In this document: positions 15,976 to 24,440 of the stretch, piece after piece | How the letters are laid out: every line of letters begins with the position of its first letter | Position numbering within the stretch: the stretch's first letter is position 1 | Assembly (NCBI RefSeq): GCF_022698145.1 | Contig: NZ_JALDAX010000019.1 | Location: 62,001-126,000 of the forward strand | Length of the DNA stretch: 64,000 nucleotides | Direction: 5' to 3' | Source of the DNA: Streptomyces spinosisporus | GTDB taxonomy: Bacteria; Actinomycetota; Actinomycetes; Streptomycetales; Streptomycetaceae | The notes under the pieces: generated by a model | The model's database searches: none | What the model was told of the DNA's origin: nothing | The model's input: only the letters and a program-made list of their open reading frames with translations | Position numbers and translations under genes: made by a program

Positions 15976-16434
15976 CTACGGCTCCTGCTGGCCTCCCGCG
16001 ACCACCGGCTCCGCCGGTACGCTCCAGGGAAGTTCGATGGACACCGTCTTGCCGCCCTCCCTGGTGGGCCGCACCCGGAGTCTGCCGCCGCATTCGGCCG
16101 CCAGCCAGCGGATGATCACCATGCCCCGGCCGTTGTCCTGCTGGACGGCGGCCGGCAGGCGTTTGGGGAAACGGGGGTGGGAGTCCGTGACGCCGATGCG
16201 CAGTTGTTCGTCACGGTCGAGCTCGATGTCCACCGTGAAGGTGGGTGACTGCCCGAAGGTGTGCTGTACGGCGTTGGTGGCGAGTTCGGACACGATGAGC
16301 CGGATGGTCTCGGCGGTTTCCGTGCCCGGCGGAAGCCCCCACTCGGCCAGCGTCTCGACCACGTAGCCTCGGGCCGCCGATACCGAGGCCGGTTCGCTCG
16401 GCAGAGTGACGGATGCTTCCAGATGGTCTGCCAT
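15976..16434 (-). CDS. HATPase_c regulatory protein (RsbW/anti-sigma-like)
   Basis: A 152-residue single-domain GHKL ATPase of the type abundant in Streptomyces, related to anti-sigma kinases. The N-box IRLIVSELATNAVQHTF and the G-box DNGRGMVIIRWLA are clear. It is divergent from the XRE regulator and DUF397 genes, the usual partners in this triad. In better-studied examples such clusters influence development and antibiotic production. Substrate protein unknown. No membrane segment, so cytoplasmic. Confidence 0.88.
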   Translation of the reverse strand: MADHLEASVTLPSEPASVSAARGYVVETLAEWGLPPGTETAETIRLIVSELATNAVQHTFGQSPTFTVDIELDRDEQLRIGVTDSHPRFPKRLPAAVQQDNGRGMVIIRWLAAECGGRLRVRPTREGGKTVSIELPWSVPAEPVVAGGQQEP

Positions 16435-16560
16435 GGCGCGGTCGTCCCTTTCCCACGGGACCGGGGTCCGACACGGAGTGGATTGTTCGAGTACGGTCCC
16501 GGACTGGTGCTTCGTCGCCAGACTGCCATTACTGCGCCCGTCACGGGTGGCGATCCACCA

Positions 16561-16576
16561 AGATATGCATATATCT
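16561..16576. promoter_or_regulatory. Candidate operator, A/T-rich dyad
   Basis: AGATATGCATATATCT has perfect arms AGATAT/ATATCT around GCAT. It stands out in very G/C-rich DNA and lies 72 bases before the XRE gene, in the divergent spacer. A likely binding site for the XRE regulator itself. Confidence 0.5.
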
Positions 16577-16647
16577 GTCGCTCGATGCGGTGAACTCTAC
16601 GACGGGAGACCGTATTTGGGTGGCTCGGAAGGAGTAAGGAGTAGCGC

Positions 16648-17508
16648 ATGCAGCACGGTCCCGCGGTGCGTCGCCGGAAGCTGGGCGCCGAACTGCGTTC
16701 GTTGCGCACGAGCGCGGGGCTCACGAGTGGTGAGGCGGCCCGGCTGGTGGGCTGGCACCAGTCGAAGGTGAGCCGGATCGAGACGGGCGCCAGCGGGGTC
16801 AAACCGGCCGACGTGCGGTTACTCCTCGACGCGTACGCCGTGGCCGACGCCCAACTGCGGGAGTTGCTCATGGTGTTGGCCGGATCGGACGACGGCAACG
16901 GCCGGCACCACTGGTGGCACGCCTATCGCGGGGTACTGCCGCCGACCTACCGCGATTTCATCAGTCTCGAGTCCCAGGCGAGCGCGATGAGCACGCTGGA
17001 GACGTCCGTCGTGCCCGGACTGCTGCAGACGCCCGAGTACGCAACGGCGGTGACCCGGGCCGCGGTCGGCGGACTGGACGACGACCGGCTGGACGCCCTG
17101 GTCGAGGTGCGCCTGGCCCGGCAGGACGTACTGCGCTCGGATCCGCCGCTGGAGCTCAGCGCGGTGCTGGACGAGGCGGTACTGCACCGGGAGGTCGGCG
17201 GCCCCGACGTCATGGCGCGTCAGCTGGAGCGACTCGTGGAGGCGGCGCAGCTGCCCCAAGTACGGCTGCAGGTACTGCCGTTCGCCGCCGGTGCACATGT
17301 CGGTGTCACAGGCCCTTTCGTAATTTTCTCGTTTGCGAGCACTTCTGATCTGGACGTGGTTGTTCTCGACCACTTGACGAGTAGCCTCTATCTGGAACGG
17401 AAAGAAGACCTCCAGGCCTATACCGAGGCCTTCAACGCCCTTCAGTACCACGCCCTTTCACCCGAGGACTCGTTGGAATACATCGCCGGGATAGGTGACG
17501 GCGCGTAA
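16648..17508 (+). CDS. XRE-family regulator with DUF5753 domain, contains a TTA codon
   Basis: A 286-residue DNA-binding regulator. The N-terminal HTH_XRE domain (LGAELRSLRTSAGLTSGEAARLVGW, then HQSKVSRIETG) spans about residues 10-65. The rest is the DUF5753 ligand- or partner-binding region (LESQASAMSTLETSVVPGLLQTPEYA onward). Leu58 is encoded by TTA (16819-16821), so translation should depend on the bldA tRNA and be delayed to developmental or stationary phase. ATG 16648 follows GTAAGGAGT. It precedes a DUF397 gene by nine bases and faces away from an HATPase gene, forming the standard triad. Confidence 0.92.
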   Translation: MQHGPAVRRRKLGAELRSLRTSAGLTSGEAARLVGWHQSKVSRIETGASGVKPADVRLLLDAYAVADAQLRELLMVLAGSDDGNGRHHWWHAYRGVLPPTYRDFISLESQASAMSTLETSVVPGLLQTPEYATAVTRAAVGGLDDDRLDALVEVRLARQDVLRSDPPLELSAVLDEAVLHREVGGPDVMARQLERLVEAAQLPQVRLQVLPFAAGAHVGVTGPFVIFSFASTSDLDVVVLDHLTSSLYLERKEDLQAYTEAFNALQYHALSPEDSLEYIAGIGDGA

Positions 17509-17517
17509 GGAGGCACC

Positions 17518-17745
17518 ATGTCCGTACTGCCTCGGAACGTTCCTTCCAGTATCGATCTGCCCGCCGTGCGGTGGCTGCGCAGCAGCTACAGCACGGGAGC
17601 CAACAACTGCGTAGAGACGACTGTGCCGCGCTCAGGTCCATGGGCCGGACTGCTCGCCGTGCGCGACTCCAAGGACCCGGCCGGGCCCGCCCTGTTCTTC
17701 TCCCCCGGGAGCTGGACGGACTTCACGGCCGCGTTGACGACCTGA
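17518..17745 (+). CDS. DUF397-family small protein
   Basis: A 75-residue DUF397 protein, the small partner that typically accompanies XRE/DUF5753 regulators in Streptomyces and probably binds them. The family pattern is visible in VRWLRSSYSTGANNCVETT, then VAVRDSKDP-type sequence (LLAVRDSKDPAGPALFFSPGSW) and the closing WTDFTAAL. AAGGAGG lies five bases before the ATG. Co-transcribed with the XRE gene. It converges on bioF, 41 bases away. Confidence 0.92.
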   Translation: MSVLPRNVPSSIDLPAVRWLRSSYSTGANNCVETTVPRSGPWAGLLAVRDSKDPAGPALFFSPGSWTDFTAALTT

Positions 17746-17786
17746 TCAGTCCTGCATCGTGCGGCGCACGGCCGTGTCACGCCGAC

Positions 17787-18914
17787 TCATGGTCGCGTCT
17801 CGCCGATCAGCAGGACAGCGCGTTCGATCTCTGCCCCGGTCAGGTCCGCACGGGCGGTCAGTCTCAGCCGTGAGATGCCGTCGGGCACGGAAGGGGGACG
17901 GAAGCAGCCCACGGCCAGGCCTGCCGTACGGCAGTGGGCCGCCCATGTGACGGCCTGTTCCGGGGACGGAGCGCGCACCGACACCACCGCGGCGTCCGGG
18001 CGTACCGCCTGATGACCCGCGGCGGTCAGCCGTGCGTACAGGTCGGTGGCCACCGTGCGCGCCCGTGCCGCCCGCTGCGGTTCGCGGCGCAGCAGCCTGA
18101 GCGCCGCCAGGGCCGCCCCCGCCGCGGCGGGGGCGAGTCCCGTGTCGAAGATGAACGTCCGCGCGGCGTTGACCAGATGGTCGATGACCCGGGCCGGGCC
18201 GAGGACGGCCCCGCCCTGGCTGCCGAGCGACTTGGACAGCGTCACGGTCACGACGAGATCGTCGGCGCCCGCGAGGCCCGCCGCCTGCGCGGCACCGCGG
18301 CCGCCGTCGCCGAGGACGCCGAGGCCGTGGGCGTCGTCGACCAGCAGTCCCGCGCCGCGCTCCCGGCAGGCGGCGGCGAGTTCGGCCAGCGGGGCCGCGT
18401 CGCCGTCGACCGAGAAGACCGTGTCCGACACCACCACCGCCGGGCCCTCGTGCGTGCGCAGCGCCTTGCGCACGGCCTCCGGGTCGGCGTGTCCGACCAC
18501 CTGCCGTGCGCCCCGGGCCAGTCGGCAGCCGTCGATCAGCGAGGCGTGGTTGCCCGCGTCCGAGACGATCAGCGAGCCGTGCGGGCCGAGCGTGGCGACC
18601 GCGGCGAGGTTGGCTGCGTAGCCGGAGGAGAAGACCAGGGCCGCCTCGAAGCCGCAGAAGTCGGCCAGCTCGCGCTCCAGCTCGGCGTGCAGCTCGGTCG
18701 TTCCGGTGACGAGCCGGGAGCCGGTCGCACCGCCGCCCCAGGTCCGCGCCGCCCGTGCCGCACCCTCGGTGACCTCCGGGTGACGGGCCAGACCCAGGTA
18801 GTCGTTGCTCGCCAGATCGAGCAGCGGGGAGTCTGCCGGGCGCGGCCGCAGCGTCCGGACCAGATTGGCTCGGCGGCGCAGCTCGGCCTGTTCGTCGATC
18901 CAGCCGAACGCCAT
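17787..18914 (-). CDS. bioF: 8-amino-7-oxononanoate synthase
   Basis: PLP enzyme of biotin synthesis that joins pimeloyl thioester and alanine with loss of CO2. The product of 375 residues has the SNDYLGLARHPEV N-terminal motif, the glycine-rich GSRLVTGTTELHAELE segment, DDAHGLGVLG (PLP-ring Asp/His) and the Schiff-base Lys in TVTLSKSLGSQGG near residue 227. It is divergent from bioB with a 147-base spacer that should hold both promoters, so the biotin genes probably form one regulon. Start ATG gives the usual FGWIDEQAELRR N-terminus. Confidence 0.94.
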   Translation of the reverse strand: MAFGWIDEQAELRRRANLVRTLRPRPADSPLLDLASNDYLGLARHPEVTEGAARAARTWGGGATGSRLVTGTTELHAELERELADFCGFEAALVFSSGYAANLAAVATLGPHGSLIVSDAGNHASLIDGCRLARGARQVVGHADPEAVRKALRTHEGPAVVVSDTVFSVDGDAAPLAELAAACRERGAGLLVDDAHGLGVLGDGGRGAAQAAGLAGADDLVVTVTLSKSLGSQGGAVLGPARVIDHLVNAARTFIFDTGLAPAAAGAALAALRLLRREPQRAARARTVATDLYARLTAAGHQAVRPDAAVVSVRAPSPEQAVTWAAHCRTAGLAVGCFRPPSVPDGISRLRLTARADLTGAEIERAVLLIGETRP

Positions 18915-19061
18915 GACTCCTCCGGGGCTTTTGTAGGCAGTGGACAGACACTAGCCGCACGGGCCGCATCCCATGATGTGGCAATCCACACACAGCGAAG
19001 TGCCGCTGTTGTTCCTTCTCTCCTTGGCCCCGGACGGGTCGGTAGGACAGGATCGGCTCTC

Positions 19062-20267
19062 ATGGACCTGCTGAACACGCTGGTGGACAAGGGGCTTCGG
19101 CGCGAGCTGCCGACCCGCGAGGAAGCTCTGGCCGTTCTCGCCACTTCCGACGACGACGTGCTCGACGTGGTGGCCGCGGCCGGGAAGGTGCGCCGGAAGT
19201 GGTTCGGCCGACGGGTGAAACTCAACTATCTCGTCAACCTCAAGTCGGGCCTGTGCCCCGAGGACTGCTCGTACTGCTCGCAGCGCCTCGGCTCGAAGGC
19301 CGACATCCTGAAGTACACCTGGCTCAAGCCCGAGCAGGCCTCGCAGGCCGCCGCCGCGGGCCTGGCGGGCGGAGCCAAGCGGGTGTGTCTGGTGGCGTCC
19401 GGGCGCGGTCCGACCGACCGGGACATCGACCGGGTGGCGGGCACCATCAAGGCGATCAAGGACGAGAACGAGAACGTCGAGGTGTGCGCCTGCCTCGGTC
19501 TGCTCTCCGACGGCCAGGCCGAGCGGCTGCGTGAGGCCGGCGCGGACGCCTACAACCACAACCTCAACACGTCCGAGGCGACGTACGGGGACATCACGAC
19601 CACGCACACGTACGCCGACCGGGTGGACACGGTGTCCAAGGCGCACGCGGCCGGGCTGTCCGCCTGTTCGGGTCTGATCGCGGGCATGGGCGAGAGCGAC
19701 GAGGACCTGGTGGATGTGGTGTTCGCGCTGCGTGAGCTGGACCCGGACTCGGTGCCGGTGAACTTCCTGATCCCGATGGAGGGCACGCCGCTGGCCGCGG
19801 AGTGGCACCTGACCCCGCAGCGCTGTCTGCGGATCCTGGCGATGGTGCGGTTCGTGTGCCCGGACGTCGAGGTGCGCATCGCGGGCGGCCGTGAGGTCCA
19901 TCTGCGCACGATGCAGCCGCTCGCCCTGCACCTGGCCAACTCGATCTTCCTCGGCGACTACCTCACCAGCGAGGGCCAGGCGGGCAAGGCCGACCTGGAG
20001 ATGATCGCGGACGCGGGCTTCGAGGTGGAGGGCGCCGGCGACGTCACCCTGCCGGAGCACCGGGTCACGGCCGGGGGCGGCTGCGGCTCGCACGCCGGTG
20101 CCGGGTGCGGGTCGCACGAGGACGCCGGGTGCGGGTCGCACGAGGGCGGGGGCGTCTGCGGTACGGCCGCTCCCGCTGTCGCCGCGTCCACCGTCAACGA
20201 GGCGCGGACCGACCTGGTCGCCGTTCGCCGCCGCGGTGCCGGAACGGACCTCGCGCCCAATGCCTGA
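19062..20267 (+). CDS. bioB: Biotin synthase with Cys-Gly-Ser-His tail
   Basis: Radical SAM enzyme that inserts sulfur into dethiobiotin. The [4Fe-4S] cluster motif is Cys65, Cys69, Cys72 (CPEDCSYCSQ), and further family motifs are visible in LVASGRGPTDRDID, the YNHNLNTSE block and GLIAGMGESDEDLVD. At 401 residues it is longer than most BioBs because of a C-terminal extension of about 60 residues containing three CGSH units separated by Gly/Ala/Glu, plus a final Cys. Two of the units are encoded by near-identical 24-base repeats (20100-20147). The tail could bind metal or an iron-sulfur cluster, but that is inference. First gene of bioB-bioA-bioD. The bioA start lies inside its stop region. 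Confidence 0.95.
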   Translation: MDLLNTLVDKGLRRELPTREEALAVLATSDDDVLDVVAAAGKVRRKWFGRRVKLNYLVNLKSGLCPEDCSYCSQRLGSKADILKYTWLKPEQASQAAAAGLAGGAKRVCLVASGRGPTDRDIDRVAGTIKAIKDENENVEVCACLGLLSDGQAERLREAGADAYNHNLNTSEATYGDITTTHTYADRVDTVSKAHAAGLSACSGLIAGMGESDEDLVDVVFALRELDPDSVPVNFLIPMEGTPLAAEWHLTPQRCLRILAMVRFVCPDVEVRIAGGREVHLRTMQPLALHLANSIFLGDYLTSEGQAGKADLEMIADAGFEVEGAGDVTLPEHRVTAGGGCGSHAGAGCGSHEDAGCGSHEGGGVCGTAAPAVAASTVNEARTDLVAVRRRGAGTDLAPNA

Positions 20268-21540
20268 GCTGTCCGTCCCCGAACTGCTCGATCTGGACCG
20301 GCGGCATGTGTGGCATCCGTACGGCCCCATGCCCGGCCGGGTGGCGCCGCTCGTCGTGGAGTCGGCGAGCGGGGTGCGGCTGCGGATGGCGGACGGCTCG
20401 GGCGAGCTCGTCGACGGAATGTCCTCGTGGTGGTCGGCGATCCACGGCTACAACCACCCGGTGCTCAACGAGGCCGCGCGCGAGCAGCTCGGCCGGATGA
20501 GCCATGTGATGTTCGGCGGGCTCACCCACGAGCCCGCCGTCCGGTTGGCAAAGCTCCTTGTCGACATGTCGCCCGACGGTCTGGAGCATGTGTTCCTGGC
20601 CGACTCCGGCTCGGTGTCGGTCGAGGTCGCGGTCAAGATGTGTCTGCAGTACTGGCGTTCGCTGGGCCGCCCCGGCAAGCAGCGGCTGCTGACCTGGCGC
20701 GGCGGCTACCACGGGGACACCTGGCAGCCGATGTCGGTGTGCGATCCCGAGGGCGGGATGCACGAGCTGTGGACCGGGGTGCTGCCGCGGCAGGTGTTTG
20801 TGGACGCGCCTCCGGCCGCGTACGAGGAGTCGTACGCCGAGCAGTTGCGCTCGGCGATCGCGGAGCACGCCGACGAGCTGGCCGCGGTGATCGTCGAGCC
20901 GGTGGTGCAGGGCGCGGGCGGCATGCGGTTCCACTCCCCCGCCTATCTGCGGGTGCTGCGCGAGGCGTGCGACGCGCACGGCGTGCTGCTGGTGTTCGAC
21001 GAGATCGCGACCGGATTCGGGCGCACCGGCGCGCTGTTCGCGGCGGACCATGCGGCGGTGACGCCGGACGTGATGTGTGTGGGCAAGGCTCTGACCGGCG
21101 GCTACATGACGATGGCGGCGACCCTGTGCACGTCCGCGGTGGCCGACGGCATCTCGCGGGGTGAGGTGCCGGTGCTGGCCCACGGCCCGACCTTCATGGG
21201 CAACCCGCTCGCCGCGTCCGTCGCCTGTGCCTCCGTCGAGCTGCTGCTCGGCCAGGACTGGCTCGGCGAGGTCAAGCGGATCGAGGCGGGACTGCGCGAG
21301 GGCCTCGCTCCGGCGCGGGAGCTTCCGGGTGTGCGGGACGTGCGCGTGCTCGGCGCGATCGGGGTCGTCCAGCTGGACCACGAGGTCGACATGAGGGCCG
21401 CGACCGAGGCCGCCGTGCGCGAGGGCGTGTGGCTGCGGCCCTTCCGCGACCTGGTCTACACGATGCCGCCGTACGTCACCGGGGACGCGGACCTGGCACG
21501 GATCGCGCGCGCGGTGTGCGCGGCGGCACGGGAGGGGTGA
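20260..21540 (+). CDS. bioA: Adenosylmethionine-8-amino-7-oxononanoate aminotransferase
   Basis: Class III PLP aminotransferase that makes 7,8-diaminopelargonate using S-adenosylmethionine as amino donor. Length is 426 residues. Typical BioA features are HVWHPYGPM at the N-terminus, DGMSSWWSAIHGYNHP, the LTWRGGYHGDT segment, the DEIATGFGRTG PLP motif and Lys276 in CVGKALTGGYM. ATG 20260 overlaps the end of bioB by eight bases, implying translational coupling, and the stop is two bases before bioD. Confidence 0.95.
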   Translation: MPELSVPELLDLDRRHVWHPYGPMPGRVAPLVVESASGVRLRMADGSGELVDGMSSWWSAIHGYNHPVLNEAAREQLGRMSHVMFGGLTHEPAVRLAKLLVDMSPDGLEHVFLADSGSVSVEVAVKMCLQYWRSLGRPGKQRLLTWRGGYHGDTWQPMSVCDPEGGMHELWTGVLPRQVFVDAPPAAYEESYAEQLRSAIAEHADELAAVIVEPVVQGAGGMRFHSPAYLRVLREACDAHGVLLVFDEIATGFGRTGALFAADHAAVTPDVMCVGKALTGGYMTMAATLCTSAVADGISRGEVPVLAHGPTFMGNPLAASVACASVELLLGQDWLGEVKRIEAGLREGLAPARELPGVRDVRVLGAIGVVQLDHEVDMRAATEAAVREGVWLRPFRDLVYTMPPYVTGDADLARIARAVCAAAREG

Positions 21541-21542
21541 CC

Positions 21543-22259
21543 ATGCGGATCCTGGTGATCACGGGCACCGGCACGGAGGTCGGCAAGACGGTCACGACCG
21601 CCGCGGTCGCCGCGGCCGCCCTCGCGGCAGGCCGTTCGGTGGCCGTACTCAAGGCGGCACAGACAGGGGTACGTCCGGACGAGCCCGGGGACGCCGCCGA
21701 GGTCGCGCGGCTCGCGGGAGCCGTCACGACCGCCGAACTCGCCCGCTACCCCGAGCCGTTGGCGCCGGGGACGGCGGCCAGGCGGGCCGGGATGGCGCCG
21801 GTGCGTCCGCAGGACGTCGCCGAGGCCGCCGCCAAGCTGGCCACCGACCACGATCTGGTGCTGGTCGAAGGGGCGGGCGGGCTGCTCGTCCGGTTCGACC
21901 CGGCGGGCGGCACTCTGGCGGACGCGGCGCAGCTGCTGCGGGCGCCGGTGCTGGTCGTGGCGTCCGCCGGACTCGGCACGCTCAACACCACCGAGCTGAC
22001 GGCACGCGAACTGCGCGGCCGCCACCTGGACCTGCTGGGCGTGGTCATCGGCAGCTGGCCCCCCTCCCCCGACCTCGCCTCCCGCTGCAACCTGACAGAC
22101 CTCCCGGACGTGTCCGCGGCCCCCCTACTGGGCGCCCTGCCGGCAGGCGCAGCCACCCTGACACCCACCGACTTCCGCACCCATGCACCAAGCTGGCTGG
22201 CACCACGCCTGCACGGAACGTGGGACGCGGAGGGGTTCCGGGGGCGGGAGGGGGCGTAG
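21543..22259 (+). CDS. bioD: Dethiobiotin synthetase
   Basis: ATP-dependent ligase closing the ureido ring of dethiobiotin. The product of 238 residues has the P-loop GTGTEVGKT, the KAAQTG lysine region and the GAGGLLVRFD motif. It starts three bases after the bioA stop and is the last gene of the bioB-bioA-bioD operon. It converges on the pqq cluster with only 17 bases between stop codons and no clear terminator. Confidence 0.95.
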   Translation: MRILVITGTGTEVGKTVTTAAVAAAALAAGRSVAVLKAAQTGVRPDEPGDAAEVARLAGAVTTAELARYPEPLAPGTAARRAGMAPVRPQDVAEAAAKLATDHDLVLVEGAGGLLVRFDPAGGTLADAAQLLRAPVLVVASAGLGTLNTTELTARELRGRHLDLLGVVIGSWPPSPDLASRCNLTDLPDVSAAPLLGALPAGAATLTPTDFRTHAPSWLAPRLHGTWDAEGFRGREGA

Positions 22260-22276
22260 CGGCTGGCGCGGGCCGG

Positions 22277-23401
22277 TCAGAGCCGTTGGCCCGCCGTCTT
22301 GGGGCGGAGCGGTGTTCGGCGTCTGATGGGTGTCGGGCGTCCCTTCGGCGCGGCTGCGTCCTCTTCCGTCAGGGCTTGGATCAGGTGGTGGTCCGGGGAG
22401 AGGTGGCAGGCCGGGTCGGGGCGGGTGGGGTCGCCTGTGAGGGCGTGGGCCTGGCAGCGGCAGCCGCCGAAGTCCTGGTCGCGGCGGGAGCAGCTGTGGC
22501 AGGGATCGGGCATCCAGTCGGTGCCGCGGTAGCGGGTGAAGGCCTTGGAGTGGTCCCAGATCCAGTCCAGCGGGTGGTCGCGGACGTTCGGCGGGTCGAG
22601 GTCCGGCAGGGAGGCCGCGGCCGGGCACGGCAGGACGGTGCCGTCGGGGGTGACGGTGAGCGAGACGGCGCCCCAGCCGCCCATGCACGGTTTGGCCTCA
22701 CCGTCGAAGTAGTCGGGGACGACCCACACCAGTTCGGGACCGTCCTGCGCGAGCCGTTCGCGCCATCGCCCGACGGCGTCCCGGGCCCGGGCGAGCTGGT
22801 CGCGGGTGGGCAGCAGTGCGGCGCGGTTGAGCAGACCCCAGCCGTAGAACTGGGCGTTGGCCAGTTCGATGCGGTCCACGCCCCAGGCCAGGCCCAGTTC
22901 GACGACGGCGTCCACGGCGTCGAGGTTCTCGCGGTGCAGGACGACGTTGAGGCCAAGCGGCAGACCCGCCTCCCGGACGAGCGCGGCGGCCCGTTCCTTG
23001 TCCGCGAAGGACCTGCGTCCGCCGATCCGGTCGGAGGCGTCCGGGTCGGCGTGCTGGACCGACAGTTGGACGCTGCGCAGCCCGGCGCCGGTCAGTTCCG
23101 ACAACCGCGCCCGGTCCAGGCCCACGCCGCTGGTGACCAGTTGCGTGTAGATGCCGGCATGTTCCGCGGCGGTCACGATCGCTGCCAGGTCGCGGCGCAA
23201 CAGCGGTTCCCCGCCGGAGAGATGGGTGTGGACCACGCCCAACTCCCCTGCCTGGCGCATCACTTCGGCCCACTGATCGGTGTCGAGCTCGCGTGAACGC
23301 CGGGTCAGCTCCAGCGGGTTGGAGCAGTATCCGCAGTGCAGCGGGCAGGCGTGGGTGAGTTCGGCCAGCAGGGCCCAGGGGCGGTCGGGTGCGGTCGTCA
23401 T
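22277..23401 (-). CDS. pqqE: PqqA peptide cyclase (radical SAM)
   Basis: Radical SAM enzyme that, with PqqD, cross-links the Glu and Tyr of PqqA in the first step of pyrroloquinoline quinone synthesis. The SAM-cluster motif is CPLHCGYC near residue 19. The auxiliary-cluster SPASM cysteines are in KPCMGGWG and the family-specific CHSCSRRDQDFGGCRCQA block. ATG 23401 overlaps the pqqD stop (ATGA). The C-terminus is extended by an Arg/Pro-rich tail. Length is 374 residues, normal for PqqE. Confidence 0.95.
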   Translation of the reverse strand: MTTAPDRPWALLAELTHACPLHCGYCSNPLELTRRSRELDTDQWAEVMRQAGELGVVHTHLSGGEPLLRRDLAAIVTAAEHAGIYTQLVTSGVGLDRARLSELTGAGLRSVQLSVQHADPDASDRIGGRRSFADKERAAALVREAGLPLGLNVVLHRENLDAVDAVVELGLAWGVDRIELANAQFYGWGLLNRAALLPTRDQLARARDAVGRWRERLAQDGPELVWVVPDYFDGEAKPCMGGWGAVSLTVTPDGTVLPCPAAASLPDLDPPNVRDHPLDWIWDHSKAFTRYRGTDWMPDPCHSCSRRDQDFGGCRCQAHALTGDPTRPDPACHLSPDHHLIQALTEEDAAAPKGRPTPIRRRTPLRPKTAGQRL

Positions 23402-23670
23402 CGCAGCCAGCCCTCCGTGCGCAGCCGGTCGAGGAAGGCAGGGACGTCGCCGGCCACGGGCGCGCCGGGGAAGCGGTCGGCCAGTTCGGAGACGATGTCC
23501 CCCACGGTTCGGGTTCCGTCGCACAGGCCGAGAATCGTTCCAGCCGCGCCTTTGAGCACGACGACGCGTTCGGGGAGCAGCAGCAGATCCGTGCCGCGTG
23601 CCCGGTCGTGCCGCAGGACGACGGCGGGCGCCGGCCCGGGACGCCAGTCGGCCACGGCCGCCACGCTCAC
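23398..23670 (-). CDS. pqqD: PQQ peptide chaperone PqqD
   Basis: A 90-residue chaperone that binds the PqqA peptide and presents it to PqqE. The family signature is VVLRHDRARGTDLLLLPERVV-type sequence, then LKGAAGTILGLCDGTRTVGDIV. The GTG start at 23670 overlaps the pqqC stop in GTGA, and its own stop overlaps pqqE, so the three genes are translationally coupled. Confidence 0.93.
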   Translation of the reverse strand: MSVAAVADWRPGPAPAVVLRHDRARGTDLLLLPERVVVLKGAAGTILGLCDGTRTVGDIVSELADRFPGAPVAGDVPAFLDRLRTEGWLR

Positions 23671-24440
23671 GACTCCTCCTCCGGGTCCGCTCGGTCCACG
23701 GCGTCGAGCAGCGACCACAGCACGTCGCACTTGAACCGCAGCGCGGCCACGGCCCGTTCCTGGTCCTCACGGGTGCGGGCCCAGCCGAGCACGAGGTCGA
23801 GCGCCTCACGGCTGTCGCGCCGCCCCTGGGAGACACGGGTGCGGAAGTAGACGAGACCCTCGGACTCGATCCACCGGTAGTGGCGTTCGAAGGCGTCGAT
23901 ACGCGTGCGCATCAGGTCCGGGGCGGACAGTTCGGTCAGCGACGCGGCGACGGCCTCCAGGGGCGGGCGCAGCCGGCAGAAGTTGACGTATCCCTCGACC
24001 GCCAGCCGTACCCCCGGCAGCACGGCCTCGGCGCCGAGCAGCCTCGCGCGGTCCAGGCCGGCCGCCTCGCCGAGCCGCAGCCACCGTTCGATGCCGCCCT
24101 CTCCCGGCTGCTCGCCGTCGTGGTCCTGGATGCGGCGCAGCCACATGCGGCGCAGCGCCGGGGTGTCCAGCTTGGCGAGGATCAGGGCGTCCTTGACGGG
24201 GATGTGGCGCTGGTAGTGGAAGCGGTTGACGATCCAGCGGCGCAGTTCGTCCGGGCTCAGATCGCCGCTGTGCATACGGAGGTTGAAGGGGTGGCGGTCG
24301 TGGTACCGCTCCTCGGCCACGGCGCGCAGCCGCGCCTCGAACTCCGCGGGGCTCCAGGGCTGCGCGGGCGGCGCGGCCGTCGTCGTGGCTGTCGTGGTCG
24401 TAGTCACTGCCGTCGTCGTTGTGGCTGCCGTGGTCGTCAC
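23667..24440 (-). CDS. pqqC: Pyrroloquinoline-quinone synthase PqqC
   Basis: Cofactor-less oxidase catalysing the final ring closure and oxidation to PQQ. Core motifs are WIVNRFHYQRHIPVKDALIL, RIQDHDGEQPGEGGIERWLRL and YVNFCRLR, all expected for PqqC. The first 23 residues are almost only Thr and Ala, encoded by a simple ACN/GCN repeat; this low-complexity leader is not part of the enzyme fold. A start closer to the WSPAEFEARL segment was considered, but the ATG at 24440 overlaps the pqqB stop in ATGA. Confidence 0.94.
   Translation of the reverse strand: MTTTAATTTTAVTTTTTATTTAAPPAQPWSPAEFEARLRAVAEERYHDRHPFNLRMHSGDLSPDELRRWIVNRFHYQRHIPVKDALILAKLDTPALRRMWLRRIQDHDGEQPGEGGIERWLRLGEAAGLDRARLLGAEAVLPGVRLAVEGYVNFCRLRPPLEAVAASLTELSAPDLMRTRIDAFERHYRWIESEGLVYFRTRVSQGRRDSREALDLVLGWARTREDQERAVAALRFKCDVLWSLLDAVDRADPEEES

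Noticed and set aside
18915..19061. A BioQ or BirA operator between bioF and bioB
   Set aside because: Only a short GTGG-CAAT-CCAC inverted repeat is seen. It does not match a known biotin operator well enough.
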